DNA of 46,266 nucleotides from Thioclava sp. JE_KL1 (GCF_009296265.1 NZ_WBJS01000014.1:1-46266); one strand, 5' to 3'; shown: positions 33,991-42,863, counted from the first letter of the stretch. Program-made: numbers and translations. The notes: generated by a model from the sequence alone, not told the origin.

Positions 33991-34866
33991 ATGGTGCTTT
34001 ATAGTCAACTCACCTGCGCACCATCATCGACCTGTCTCCAGTTCGTGGAGGATGGAATTGGATTTTTCGGGGAGATTGACGCATGCGCGGCGAAAGCCTT
34101 GGCAACGCGAACACACGTCGCCCGCTTCCCGTCGGGCACGACCATCTTTGCCCAGGGCGAACCCGCGACCTGGATCGGCATTCTCTGTTCGGGAGCCGTC
34201 AAAGTCGTAAACCAGACTGAAGACGGCGAAATGCACATCCTGAGCCTGCTCTCTACCGGCGACATCGTTGGTGATATCGGTGCTACCGAGAACAGGCTGG
34301 CCTGGGAAGCTGCAACGGATGTTACCCTGTGCTGGATGACGCGTTCGAGTTTTGAAACGCTGCTGTCCGAGCACGAAGCGTTGCGGAAAGGCTATCTCGC
34401 CGCGACTATCCATCAGCTCGAGAAGGAGCGCCTCTGGATGTCGTCCCTGCGCAGCAAGGGAACAACTCAACGTATTGCGGCCTTATTGTTCGCTCAGCTG
34501 CCGCCCCAGTCCGGCACGACCGAGACACATTTGTCGATATCGCTCACGCGGCGCGACATCGCCTCTCTGCTGGATATGTCCTCCGAGACGCTTTGTAGGG
34601 CTCTCAACAAGATCAGGGGGATTGGGGCAATCCGCATGCCGACGCCCGCTCTGATCGTCGTGCAGCAGCCTGGCACTTTGTTAGCGATCGCAAAAGGCGT
34701 GGAGCCGCCGCTCCCCAACGACATGATGAACTACGGCATGAGGAACCAACCGAAACTCAACGACTCGTTTCCGATAACGGCTCATACGCCAAGGCGCATG
34801 AAGTCAGTCATGATCAAGGCCATCGAAGATGAAATCGGCTTTCTGCTGCCAATCGGGAGGCCATGA
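33991..34866 (+). CDS. Crp/Fnr-family transcriptional regulator (2), with C-terminal extension
   Basis: A 291-aa regulator, about 50 aa longer than usual. The sensory beta roll contains FAQGEPATWIGILCSGAVKVV and SLLSTGDIVGDIG. The recognition helix lies in LTRRDIASLLDMSSETLCRALNKIR; the E..R pair that contacts the TTGAT half-site in Fnr is kept, but the Ser is Cys (ETLCR). N-terminal cysteines at 9, 15 and 32 do not match the canonical Fnr spacing, so iron-sulfur oxygen sensing is doubtful. The tail after about residue 240 is polar (PNDMMNYGMRNQ, then basic HTPRRMKS) and unmatched. It follows the first regulator by 123 bp on the same strand. Confidence 0.85.
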   Translation: MVLYSQLTCAPSSTCLQFVEDGIGFFGEIDACAAKALATRTHVARFPSGTTIFAQGEPATWIGILCSGAVKVVNQTEDGEMHILSLLSTGDIVGDIGATENRLAWEAATDVTLCWMTRSSFETLLSEHEALRKGYLAATIHQLEKERLWMSSLRSKGTTQRIAALLFAQLPPQSGTTETHLSISLTRRDIASLLDMSSETLCRALNKIRGIGAIRMPTPALIVVQQPGTLLAIAKGVEPPLPNDMMNYGMRNQPKLNDSFPITAHTPRRMKSVMIKAIEDEIGFLLPIGRP

Positions 34867-36198
34867 GGAGACGCTGCGAGCGCGCATCTGCGCTCGAAAC
34901 CACCTTGCTGACAGCGTGTTATACGAGGACCAGTGGTCAATCCGCCGAGATTCATCTGAGGCGTCGGCGCAACGGGTGCTCGCCGCATGCAAGGCCCTGA
35001 AATCGGGATAACTGAAAGTGAATGCTCCCCGTTCTCTGCTCACACATCGTGTTCCGAGAAAAGGGAGTTCGTTCGGTCAGCGCGAGCGTCAGGATCTGGT
35101 CGTCGCGGGGAAGGTGTCCAGTTCCAAACCATCGTCCTCGCGGATACCGGCAGTTCAGTTTCTCTGTGAGATGAGCTGATGGGATGAACTGCCTTCAGAT
35201 CGCTCGATCAACGAGGATGCACGATCACAGCGTCCTGCCGTTTGATTTCTCCCTTGGCGGAAGCCCGGGCGGCTTTCTTGGCGACGCTCGACAACTACAC
35301 GATTGCCGATATCGCGATCTCGCCGCGCGATTTTGGGCTGGCAGCATCATAAGGCTAACGAACAGGTAGTTTTGACGTCGTGCCAGCCTCGTTTCGGAAA
35401 AAACACCCCGCTTGGAGCTTTCGCCGTGCGCGCAAGTCCACCGACACCGCCTGATCCAGCCGATAAAGGCCTGGCCCTCACGGGCCAAGGCAGCCAGTCA
35501 ACCGCCAGCTATCTGGGGAGCGCGGCTGACTGGCCGCCGCCTCATGGCGCGCGTCGCGCCCAAACCCCGAAGCGGCCGGTTTTTGCGCCGCCCAATGGCA
35601 GGATTTTACTCCGCCGTTGCCACCGATAACGCTGAGCGGAGTGTTGTCGCCTGAAAACATATTGAGCACAGCGACCAGCAAACCCGCGATCGCAAGTGGA
35701 AAGATGGTAAAAAATTGGAAATCCTCGAAGACATGGGCCGCCCAAATTGATCAGCAAGCGCTTGGAGCGAATCAAAAAAGCTGCCGATCGCCCTCTTGCC
35801 TTCCGTGACGGCCTCCACTGCCCAACGTCTCACCCGCGACGCTACTTCAGGGCCCCGCGCGAACCCAGGACTTGTCAGAGCCATCCGGGTGCGCGCCCGG
35901 ATATGCGGCGGAAAATCTCGATCGAGGGCAACAGGCCCGTCGCGCAAACCGAGAGACACCAGCTCAATCTCAAATCGGCGCTATTCGCGGCACTTTCCTG
36001 GCCACCTTGGCGAAGCTGCAAGGCAGCATGAATATTGGAGACGAGTGTCCTGTGCGGACCGACAGCGGTCAGACCCGGCTTGAACGAAACACCGCTTGGC
36101 ACTCCGAGACTGAGTGTTGCGCGCGCTGCAACCAGTCAAGCGCGCGCAACGGGGTCGATGGCCTGCCGCCACATTGGATGAGACCGAAGGCGGCCCTG
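34867..36198. other. 1.3-kb gene-poor stretch, possibly decayed DNA
   Basis: Many stops in all frames. No open frame has both a ribosome-binding site and recognisable sequence. A minus-strand frame at 35606-35959 has a helical segment (RRWAVEAVTEGKRAIGSFFD) loosely recalling phasin-like proteins but breaks into low-quality sequence. Another fragment (TLDNYTIADIAISPRDFGL, near 35290-35345, plus) ends at stops. These may be remnants of lost genes. Confidence 0.45.
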
Positions 36199-36690
36199 TT
36201 ACATCTTCGGCATAATCACGGTGTCGATGACATGGATCACACCGTTGCTGGCCTCGATATCGGCCTGTGTGACATTGGCATCGTCGACCATGACTGCGGG
36301 TTCGGTCTTGATCGTCACCTGCGAGCCCTGGACGGTCTCAGCCATCATCCCGTCGGTCAAATCTCCCGACATCACCTTGCCCGGCACGACGTGATAAGTG
36401 AGGATCGCGGTGAGCTTATCCTTGTTCTCCGGTTTGAGCAGGTCATCGACGGTGCCTTCGGGAAGTTTGGCGAAGGCCTCGTCCGTCGGGGCGAAGACGG
36501 TGAAAGGACCATCGCCTTTGAGCGTATCGACGAGGCCCGCCGCCTGAACGGCGGCGACCAACGTACCGAAGCTGCCTGCGCCGACGGCGGTATCGACGAT
36601 ATCCATCTTGCCGTGATCATCTGCGTAAATCGGCGTCGAAACGAAGGCAGTGCCTACGATGACCGCCGCCATGAAAGTTCTTCTCAGCAT
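36199..36690 (-). CDS. secreted fasciclin (FAS1)-domain protein
   Basis: A 163-aa protein with a Sec signal peptide ([23 protein letters not shown]) followed by a single FAS1 domain. FAS1 landmarks are the H1 box [14 protein letters not shown] and the H2 box [13 protein letters not shown] at the C-terminus, with YHVVPGKV between. Such proteins are periplasmic or extracellular and are linked to adhesion or stress survival in alphaproteobacteria. ATG 36690 is preferred because GGGAG lies 7 nt upstream; ATG 36696 sits too close to it. It stands alone between gene-poor stretches. Confidence 0.93.
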   Translation of the reverse strand: MLRRTFMAAVIVGTAFVSTPIYADDHGKMDIVDTAVGAGSFGTLVAAVQAAGLVDTLKGDGPFTVFAPTDEAFAKLPEGTVDDLLKPENKDKLTAILTYHVVPGKVMSGDLTDGMMAETVQGSQVTIKTEPAVMVDDANVTQADIEASNGVIHVIDTVIMPKM

Positions 36691-36836
36691 ACTCATACTC
36701 CCTGATTGGGCCCCGTTTTGGCCATGAGAGGGATACGCCATTTAAGCGGATTCGGATCACGAGGGCCTCTTGAATTTGCACGCGATCGCGAGATCAGGTG
36801 GACCCGCACATGTTCAGAATTGTCAGCCGGTCCGCG

Positions 36837-36871
36837 CTCAGTGGAAGCCGTTTTCCTGAATGTCTATCAAG
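36837..36871 (+). repeat. dispersed direct repeat, copy B
   Basis: The partner of 5586-5620 (29 of 35 bases identical, exact 16-base core). It lies about 200 bp before the end of the IS256-type relic at 37075. The same orientation at both sites suggests a common mobile-element origin. Confidence 0.5.
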
Positions 36872-37074
36872 AACTTCGTAATCCTTTCTTTGAGCTCTGA
36901 CGAATGTGTTCGAACTCAACACCTGCACAGGGCTCACGCCCGGAGCGCCCATCAAATACGCGTGATATCTCTGGGGTGACGTTAAGTAAGAGACGCCGAC
37001 GCTTACCTTGCGTCAGCTCACCACATCACAACCCAGAGTTATTTTTATATTTACTTCAGCACCTTGCATGCATA

Positions 37075-37356
37075 TTATGTCTGAGCGATCCGGTTAGTGT
37101 TCTCTCTTCGGAAGGATTGAAATGTCCTTCCGAAAGGAGGATCGGCAACGATAGCACGCCGAACAGTTCGAAGATCTCTCAACTGGGAGATCAGCGGGCC
37201 GCAAGGTGCAAGACCGGATCGCACTCCCCCCCTGAGAACGACGACCAGTTCTATGCCCATCAGCCGTTGCGCGGCGCCGTGGATCAACGCGCGCAGAAAA
37301 CTCGTGTCATCGCTCCCGACGATCAAGCCCGGAAGGTCGATCATGATCTCAGTCAT
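37075..37356 (-). pseudogene. decayed IS256-type (mutator) transposase N-terminal fragment
   Basis: The minus-strand product starts MTEIMIDLPGLIVGSDDTSF and continues LRALIHGAAQRLMGIE, matching the N-terminal layout of IS256-family transposases (a Met/Leu-rich start, then a helix ending in RLM-x-x-E). After about residue 35 it degenerates; a stretch GRTFQSFRREN may correspond to the family's GSYFPSFLEPRR. No DDE residues or terminal repeats are present. This is a relic, and the family assignment is moderately sure. Confidence 0.5.
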
Positions 37357-37736
37357 CGTGCCCTCCTTCGTTTTCATCGGTCGTTGAACAAACCTAAACT
37401 GCGAAGAAGCACGGTGGCCGTCAGCCCAGCCGCGCGCTGCGCTACGTCAGAGGCTTCGCGCGCGGCCCCTTCCACCATCTAGAGAAGCGTTACCGTCTAT
37501 CACCGACACCATGAAGCGCGTGCTTGGAGAGAACGTCCCAAGATTTCGCCCGGGAGACCGGACCTGAGACGCCTGCGAGCGCTTGGCGGCGGCAGAAGTG
37601 ACGAGATTCGAAAGAAAAGCGCTCAAAGTGAAGGAAATCGACACGAGGTGACGGTTCTCTACGCGGATGATCTTGCAGATTTGGTGAAAAAAATCTAACT
37701 AAACATTATCAAGGTGATTATTTTCGTGGCGCGGTG
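37357..37736. other. stretch between IS256 relic and fic gene
   Basis: No supported gene. The last 60 bp are AT-rich (around 37685-37730) and are the likely promoter region of the fic gene. Confidence 0.45.
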
Positions 37737-39245
37737 ATGAATTTCTACGGACGCAAGCTCCCTGGCCCAGGCCAGGTTGCAGGATATGGCTGGCTGATCA
37801 GCGAGCTCGACCTGCGCACGCCCATGCCGCGCCGCCTGGCTCTCGTCTCCGATCACCACGAACGCCGGTCCGAGCCGGAATGGGAGATATTTCGATCGGA
37901 GCAATGGCCGGGTGAGGCCGTCTTTGATCACCTGACCTTTGCCATCAAGAACGAAGGCATCGATCTTCGGATCATGCATGAGGTCACAAGGGTTGCAGAC
38001 CCTTCCGAGATTTCCCGAGCCTTGATGGGAGCGACCGGCCTCGTCGCGCGTCGACTTTGGTTCTTTTGGGAATGGCTGACAGGCGAGATGCTGGACCTGC
38101 CTGACCTTGGGAAAGTGAAGTATCAACCCGCGCTCGATCCAGACATCTATTTCGCTATCGATCCAGGGATTCGATCGGCCCGCCACAAGATTATCGATAA
38201 CTTGCCCGGCACCCCGGCCTTTTGTCCTCTCGTGCAGAGGTCCCAGAAGCTCGAGCGGCTGATCGCGCTGCAACTGCCAACTCTGGCAAGGGAGATCACA
38301 GGAAAGGCGCCGCAGCATATCGTGTCGCGCGCCGCGGCTTTCCTGTTGCTTGACGATTCCAAGGCTTCCTTTGCGATCGAGCAGGAGAAACCAGGCCCCC
38401 AGCGAGCAGCCCGCTGGGCACGTGCAATCGGCGAGGCGGGAAGCCATCCGCTATCGCAGGGCGAGCTTGAGCGCCTGCAACAGATTGTCTTGCGAGATGC
38501 ACGCTTCGTGACGATGGGGGTTCGCAAGGAGGGTGGCTTCATTGGTAGCCACAGCCGCGACGGAAGGGTCCCGGAGCCGGTGCATATCAGCGCCCGCCAT
38601 GAAGATCTGGCTGACCTCCTCGAGGGAATCGCACTCTATGAAACGCGGGCTCTCGAGGGCGGTGTTGACCCGATGGTGGTCGCGGCCGCGGTGGCGTTCG
38701 GTTTTGTCTACATCCACCCCTTCGAGGATGGGAACGGTCGTCTCCATCGGTATCTGCTGCACCATGTTTTGGCCCGTGGCGGGTTCAACCCGACGGGCCT
38801 GGTCTTCCCGATCAGCGTCGTGGTCCACCGGCGTATCGAGGAATACAGCGTTGTTCTAAAGTCCGTCTCGGAGCCTATGATGGAGTTCATCGAGTGGAAG
38901 CCCACGGCCCGGGGGAATGTGGAAGTCCTGTCGGATACAGCGGCGCTTTACCGCTTCTTCGACAGCACCATGCATGCCGAGTTCGTCGCCGATTGTGTCA
39001 GGGAAACGGTCGAGCAGGACCTACCCAGGGAAATTGACTACATTGAGCGCTATGATCGGTTCAAATCCAGTGTCGACGCGTTACTGGACATGCCCGCCCC
39101 AATGGTGGATTTACTGCGAGGTTTTCTGGAACAAGGCAACGGCACGCTATCCAGACGTGCCTTGCGCAAGGAGTTCTCGACGCTGACGGAAGAGGAAGTC
39201 ACCGTGATCGAGGCGGCCTACGCGGCAGCCTGGCCTCCCGACTGA
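37737..39245 (+). CDS. Fic-domain protein (probable AMP-transferase), class II-like
   Basis: A 502-aa protein. An N-terminal accessory domain (YGWLISELDLRTPMPRR, RRLWFFWEWLTGEMLDLPD, about residues 15-125) is followed by an inhibitory-type helix with S211-F-A-I-E215-Q. The Fic core carries the complete catalytic motif HPFEDGNGRLHR, with the active His at about residue 327. A C-terminal helical region ends in a winged-helix-like segment (LSRRALRKEFSTLTEEEVTVIEAAY). Fic enzymes usually AMPylate target proteins. The SxxxE motif normally inserts a Glu that blocks ATP; here the following residue is Gln instead of Gly/Asn. It starts at ATG 37737; a GTG at 37734 is the alternative. No antitoxin gene is visible, consistent with in-cis inhibition. 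Confidence 0.92.
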   Translation: MNFYGRKLPGPGQVAGYGWLISELDLRTPMPRRLALVSDHHERRSEPEWEIFRSEQWPGEAVFDHLTFAIKNEGIDLRIMHEVTRVADPSEISRALMGATGLVARRLWFFWEWLTGEMLDLPDLGKVKYQPALDPDIYFAIDPGIRSARHKIIDNLPGTPAFCPLVQRSQKLERLIALQLPTLAREITGKAPQHIVSRAAAFLLLDDSKASFAIEQEKPGPQRAARWARAIGEAGSHPLSQGELERLQQIVLRDARFVTMGVRKEGGFIGSHSRDGRVPEPVHISARHEDLADLLEGIALYETRALEGGVDPMVVAAAVAFGFVYIHPFEDGNGRLHRYLLHHVLARGGFNPTGLVFPISVVVHRRIEEYSVVLKSVSEPMMEFIEWKPTARGNVEVLSDTAALYRFFDSTMHAEFVADCVRETVEQDLPREIDYIERYDRFKSSVDALLDMPAPMVDLLRGFLEQGNGTLSRRALRKEFSTLTEEEVTVIEAAYAAAWPPD

Positions 39246-39602
39246 ACTCCTCCAGGCCTACCCCATTCCCGGCCCATTAACCTCCTCATCGCACGACTGC
39301 TGCAGGCCGCCGACCCCGACCTCCCCGGCACGCACCAAGAGATCCAGCACACCACGGATCATCCGGTCTTCGTCGCTCTCGCCAAGCTCCGCGAGGCAGA
39401 GCGGCATATACTTCATCACGATGACGCCTTCCGAGATATCAGCACGGCCGTCGGTGAGCGCGGCAGTGACCTCGCCAACGGCGGCCTGCGTTTCCACGCG
39501 CGTTGGTGGTCGCAATTGAACGAGATGAACGGCCCCGCCTGGAGGCCCTGCCATTATCGAAGCGTATGCTCAAATCCGCTAATCGATCCCCTGATGTCAT
39601 AG
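39246..39602 (+). pseudogene. open frame continuing in-frame after the fic stop, no start codon seen
   Basis: After the fic stop the same frame stays open for about 119 codons to TAG 39600-39602. It has high GC at third positions and protein-like text (INLLIARLLQAADPD, FVALAKLREAERHILHH, GLRFHARWWSQLNEMNG). No ATG/GTG/TTG with a ribosome-binding site precedes it, and no family is recognised. It may be the remnant of a gene whose 5' end was lost. A minus-strand open frame in the same place (39258-39554) looks less convincing. The remaining bases to 39769 contain nothing recognised. Confidence 0.3.
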
Positions 39603-39769
39603 GAGACCCTTCAACTTTTCTTCGGGCTCGCCAGCTTATCTTCAGGGGAACTGTCAGCGACTTTTGGCTCTGACGATCAATAGATCTTCATGCACGAACG
39701 AGATCCGCTCCGAGAAATCGGATCGGGCGGGAGAGCTTTCGAAAAACCAGTGTCAGCTGAAGCGAGACT

Positions 39770-40816
39770 CTATTCGGCCGTGTGGGGAGCTCTCAAATGC
39801 GACTGCCGCGCAACGAAAGGACAGGCCATGCGTTCGACCCGCGGAAGCAGGGTCGATTTCGCCCGCAGCTGCCGGGCGCACCAGCGCCCCATCTCGCCAT
39901 GCGGAAGAAGCACGGTGGAGAGCGCGGGCGAGAGGTGCTGCGCGATCTCCTGGTCGTCGTAGCCGACCACGGCGATATCCGCTCCGACGCGCACGCCATG
40001 TTCCTTCAGCGCTTCGTAACACCCGAGTGCGGTCAGGTCGTTGGCGCAGAAAATCGCTTCGGGGGGCGCATCGAGGGAGAGCAGCGCGCGGCTTTCGCGG
40101 TAGCCGCCGCTCGGCATGAAATTCCCCTGTCGGATCAACTCGGGTTCAGGCTCCAGGCCGCTTTCGCGCATCGCGCGGATGAAACCCTCCTGACGCTGCT
40201 CGGACGCTTCCATCCAGGCTTCGCCCGCGATGAACGCGATCCGTCGATAGCCCTCGCTAATCAGCGCCCTCGTTGCGGCGTGGCCGCCGCGCCGCTCCGC
40301 AGGCACCACCGCGCGGAACAGGCCCTCCTTGTCATGGCAATTGAGCAGCACCGCGCGATGCTTGCGGAGCGCGACATGGGGTGACACCTCGCGCGTGAGG
40401 ATCGAGGCATAGACCACCCCATCGAGCCCGTCGCGCTGCCATTTCTGCAAAACTTGCTGTTCGTAGCCCGAATCCCCCCCTGTCATCGCGATCTCCACGA
40501 GCGCGCCGTCGGACCAGGCCTGTTCCTGGAACGCCTCGATGGAGATCGACGCGAAGGGGCTCGTTGCGATTTCGTCGATCATGAAACCGTAAGTCGCGGG
40601 ACGACTGCGCGACGGCGGGCGCCCGGCTGAACGGTATCGGTAATCCAGCGCCTCGGCGGCCTTGAGAACCCGATCCCGGGTCTCCTTGCCGATCCGCATG
40701 TCCTCCTGCCCGTTCAGCACGAACGATACCGTCGATTGCGACACCCCGGCTGCGAGGGCCACGTCCTTCATCGTCACTTTCGCTTTTTTTTGCTTTTTCT
40801 TTTCAGGTTCTTGCAT
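39770..40816 (-). CDS. LacI-family transcriptional repressor
   Basis: A 348-aa regulator. After a Lys-rich N-terminus comes the LacI helix-turn-helix (VTMKDVALAAGVSQSTVSFVLNG, residues 14-36) with the hinge near RYRSAGRPPSR. The rest is a periplasmic-binding-protein-like effector domain (FASISIEAFQEQAW, RRIAFIAGEAWMEAS, EAIFCANDLTALGCYEAL, ADIAVVGYDDQEIAQHLSP). The effector is probably a sugar of the adjacent importer. It is divergent from the ABC operon across 107 bp containing a perfect palindrome, the presumed operator. Confidence 0.94.
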   Translation of the reverse strand: MQEPEKKKQKKAKVTMKDVALAAGVSQSTVSFVLNGQEDMRIGKETRDRVLKAAEALDYRYRSAGRPPSRSRPATYGFMIDEIATSPFASISIEAFQEQAWSDGALVEIAMTGGDSGYEQQVLQKWQRDGLDGVVYASILTREVSPHVALRKHRAVLLNCHDKEGLFRAVVPAERRGGHAATRALISEGYRRIAFIAGEAWMEASEQRQEGFIRAMRESGLEPEPELIRQGNFMPSGGYRESRALLSLDAPPEAIFCANDLTALGCYEALKEHGVRVGADIAVVGYDDQEIAQHLSPALSTVLLPHGEMGRWCARQLRAKSTLLPRVERMACPFVARQSHLRAPHTAE

Positions 40817-40846
40817 CGCGAAAATCCGGGATCCGAGGAAATTTCA

Positions 40847-40890
40847 TTGACAGGTGGCGGTCTCTATCTGACATTGCTAATATTATTAGC
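40847..40890 (+). promoter_or_regulatory. promoter and LacI-type operator of the sugar ABC operon
   Basis: A consensus -35 (TTGACA, 40847-40852) is followed after 17 bp by a weak -10 (GACATT, 40870-40875). Immediately downstream lies a perfect 15-bp palindrome GCTAATATTATTAGC (40876-40890), AT-rich with a single central base and positioned over the predicted transcription start. This is the expected arrangement for repression by the divergently encoded LacI protein. A second half-site GCTAAT occurs at about 40897-40902. Confidence 0.7.
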
Positions 40891-40923
40891 ACAAGAGCTA
40901 ATGCGAGCTTTGGGAGGAGGCGC

Positions 40924-42027
40924 ATGGCACGGCAAACGACCGGGAAACGCAAAAGGACGCTCTCGCAGCAGCAGGCGGCATGGGCGCTTCTGGCCCCATT
41001 TCTCGCCACCTATTGCGCCTTTCTCGTCTACCCTTTCTTCAAAGGCGTCTGGATCAGCCTGCACGACTGGAATCTTCTCGCAGTGGCAATGAACCCCGCG
41101 GCAGCGAAATGGGTCGGGCTGCACAATTACGTTCACATGCTCTGGGGACGAAACATCACCTGGGGGCCACTGTCGCACCCCCTCGTCCAGCTTCTCGCGC
41201 TCGCCGTTCTGGCTGGCGCGTTCGGACTTCACCGGGCGGGCCGTTTGAGTGGCCGCAGCGCGATCCCGATCGCGATCGCGGCTCTACTCATCTTTCTCCT
41301 CCTCGGCTTCACGCCCGGTGAAGGCGGTCGCTGGTTCGATCGCAGGTTCTGGCCGACCGTCGGCAACACGGTGCTGTTCGTGGCCCTCGCAGCCCCGGGC
41401 ACCACCATTGCGGCGCTTTTGCTGGCAGCCGCGCTCAATCGCGAGACCCGGATGATGGCCGTGTTCCGCACGTTGTTCTTCCTGAGCCAGGTCCTCTCGG
41501 TGACGGTCGTCACCCTGATCTGGCAGATCATGTTCTCGCCCACACAGGGGCTGATCGACAACGTGATCCGGGTGTTCGGCGGCTCTCCGGTCAGCTGGCT
41601 CACCGATCCGCATTTCGCGATGCTGGCGATCGTGGTCACGACGATCTGGTGGTCGCTGGGCATCGCCATGATCCTGTTCCTCGCCGGGATGCAGGACATC
41701 AACCGCGAAATCTACGAGGCGGCGGCACTCGACAATGCGCGGGGATGGAAATCGTTCTGGTTCATCACCCTGCCGAACCTCAAACGAACCATCACGCTCG
41801 TCGTCGTCTTGCAGATCATCCTGCATTTCCAGGTCTTCGGGCAGTCGCACCTGATGACGCAAGGCGGCCCGGATGACCGCACCCAAGTGCTTGTGCGCTA
41901 CATCTACCAGTCGGCTTTCCGCGACAGCGAGATCGGGCGCGCCTCGGCCATGGCGGTCTTCCTCTTCGCGATCATGAGCGTCTTCGCCGTGATCCAGTTC
42001 CTCATCGGTCGGGAGAAAAGCGAATGA
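40924..42027 (+). CDS. sugar ABC transporter permease (MalF-like)
   Basis: A 367-aa inner-membrane subunit of a CUT1-type carbohydrate importer. The EAA coupling loop reads EAAALDNARGWKSFWFITLPNL near residues 263-284. An extra hydrophobic stretch (about residues 80-125) ending in GFTPGEGGRWFDRRFWPT enlarges the N-terminal half relative to minimal permeases. ATG 40924 is preceded by GGGAGGAGG. Its stop overlaps the next permease start (ATGA), so the pair is translationally coupled. The ligand is unknown. No ATPase gene lies in this operon, so it must use a shared MsmK-type ATPase encoded elsewhere. Confidence 0.92.
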   Translation: MARQTTGKRKRTLSQQQAAWALLAPFLATYCAFLVYPFFKGVWISLHDWNLLAVAMNPAAAKWVGLHNYVHMLWGRNITWGPLSHPLVQLLALAVLAGAFGLHRAGRLSGRSAIPIAIAALLIFLLLGFTPGEGGRWFDRRFWPTVGNTVLFVALAAPGTTIAALLLAAALNRETRMMAVFRTLFFLSQVLSVTVVTLIWQIMFSPTQGLIDNVIRVFGGSPVSWLTDPHFAMLAIVVTTIWWSLGIAMILFLAGMQDINREIYEAAALDNARGWKSFWFITLPNLKRTITLVVVLQIILHFQVFGQSHLMTQGGPDDRTQVLVRYIYQSAFRDSEIGRASAMAVFLFAIMSVFAVIQFLIGREKSE

Positions 42028-42863
42028 CGTCGAAACGTAGCTATTACTGGCTCTGCATAGCGCTCGCCATTCCCGCCTTTATCTGGCTCGTGCCGACGCT
42101 CTGGATGGTATCGCTCTCGTTCCAGCCGAACGAGGTTCTGGCGCGAACCACCGCTTCGACCTGGCTGGGTATGATCCCGATCCCTTTCACGTGGGACAAT
42201 TACGCAAAGCTCTTTTCCTTCGGGGATACGCCGCGCTGGTTTTTCAACTCGATCGTCGTTGCAGGTGGCATGACCCTCGCGGTGCTCGCCGTCTCGACGA
42301 CCGCAGGCTATGCGCTCGCCCGGCTCGAATTTCGCTTCAAGACCGCAATCACCATCTTCATTCTGCTCGGCCTGATGGTGCCGGAACAGGCGATCTTTAT
42401 TCCGCTCTACACGATGTTGGCCAAGTTCGGCTGGCACAACAGCTATGGCGCGCTGATCCTGCCGCGCGTGGCTGTGCCGATCGGCGTCTTCCTGATGATG
42501 CAGTTCTTCAAGGCCGCGCCGAAGGATATCGAGGACGCCGCGCGCATCGACGGGGTGGGACCGTTCCAGATCTTCTGGTTCGTGATGCTGCCCCTCGCGC
42601 GTCCCGCAATGATGACGCTTGCGATCCTTACGTTCCTCTACGCGTGGAACGACTATCTCTGGCCGCTGGTTTCGGCGAGCCACAAGGAAATGTTCACCAT
42701 CACGCTGGGCCTTGCGAGCCTGCAATCGAACTTCGCGCAATCGGAAGGGCTGGGCCGCGTCATGGCCTCGGGCGTGATCGCCTCGCTTCCGGTCGTCGTC
42801 CTTTTCCTGATCTTCCAGCGCTATGTCGTGCAAGCGATGACCGTAGGCGGAAGCAAGGGATAA
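42024..42863 (+). CDS. sugar ABC transporter permease (MalG-like)
   Basis: A 279-aa inner-membrane subunit with six helices and the EAA loop EDAARIDGVGPFQIFWFVMLPLA near residues 172-194. MalG-family features include FLYAWNDYLWPL and a C-terminal FQRYVVQAMTVGGSKG ending. It forms the heterodimer with the upstream permease, whose stop it overlaps. It is followed after 37 bp by the binding-protein gene, with GGAGG near ATG 42901. Confidence 0.94.
   Translation: MTSKRSYYWLCIALAIPAFIWLVPTLWMVSLSFQPNEVLARTTASTWLGMIPIPFTWDNYAKLFSFGDTPRWFFNSIVVAGGMTLAVLAVSTTAGYALARLEFRFKTAITIFILLGLMVPEQAIFIPLYTMLAKFGWHNSYGALILPRVAVPIGVFLMMQFFKAAPKDIEDAARIDGVGPFQIFWFVMLPLARPAMMTLAILTFLYAWNDYLWPLVSASHKEMFTITLGLASLQSNFAQSEGLGRVMASGVIASLPVVVLFLIFQRYVVQAMTVGGSKG

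Noticed and set aside
35606-35959. Minus-strand 117-codon frame considered as a phasin-like gene
   Set aside because: Only a short helical segment looked familiar; the second half is not protein-like and no ribosome-binding site was found.
37401-39920. A 15-base exact match (GAAGAAGCACGGTGG) near 37403 and 39904
   Set aside because: One match of this length is expected by chance in a window of this size, and one copy lies inside the LacI gene.
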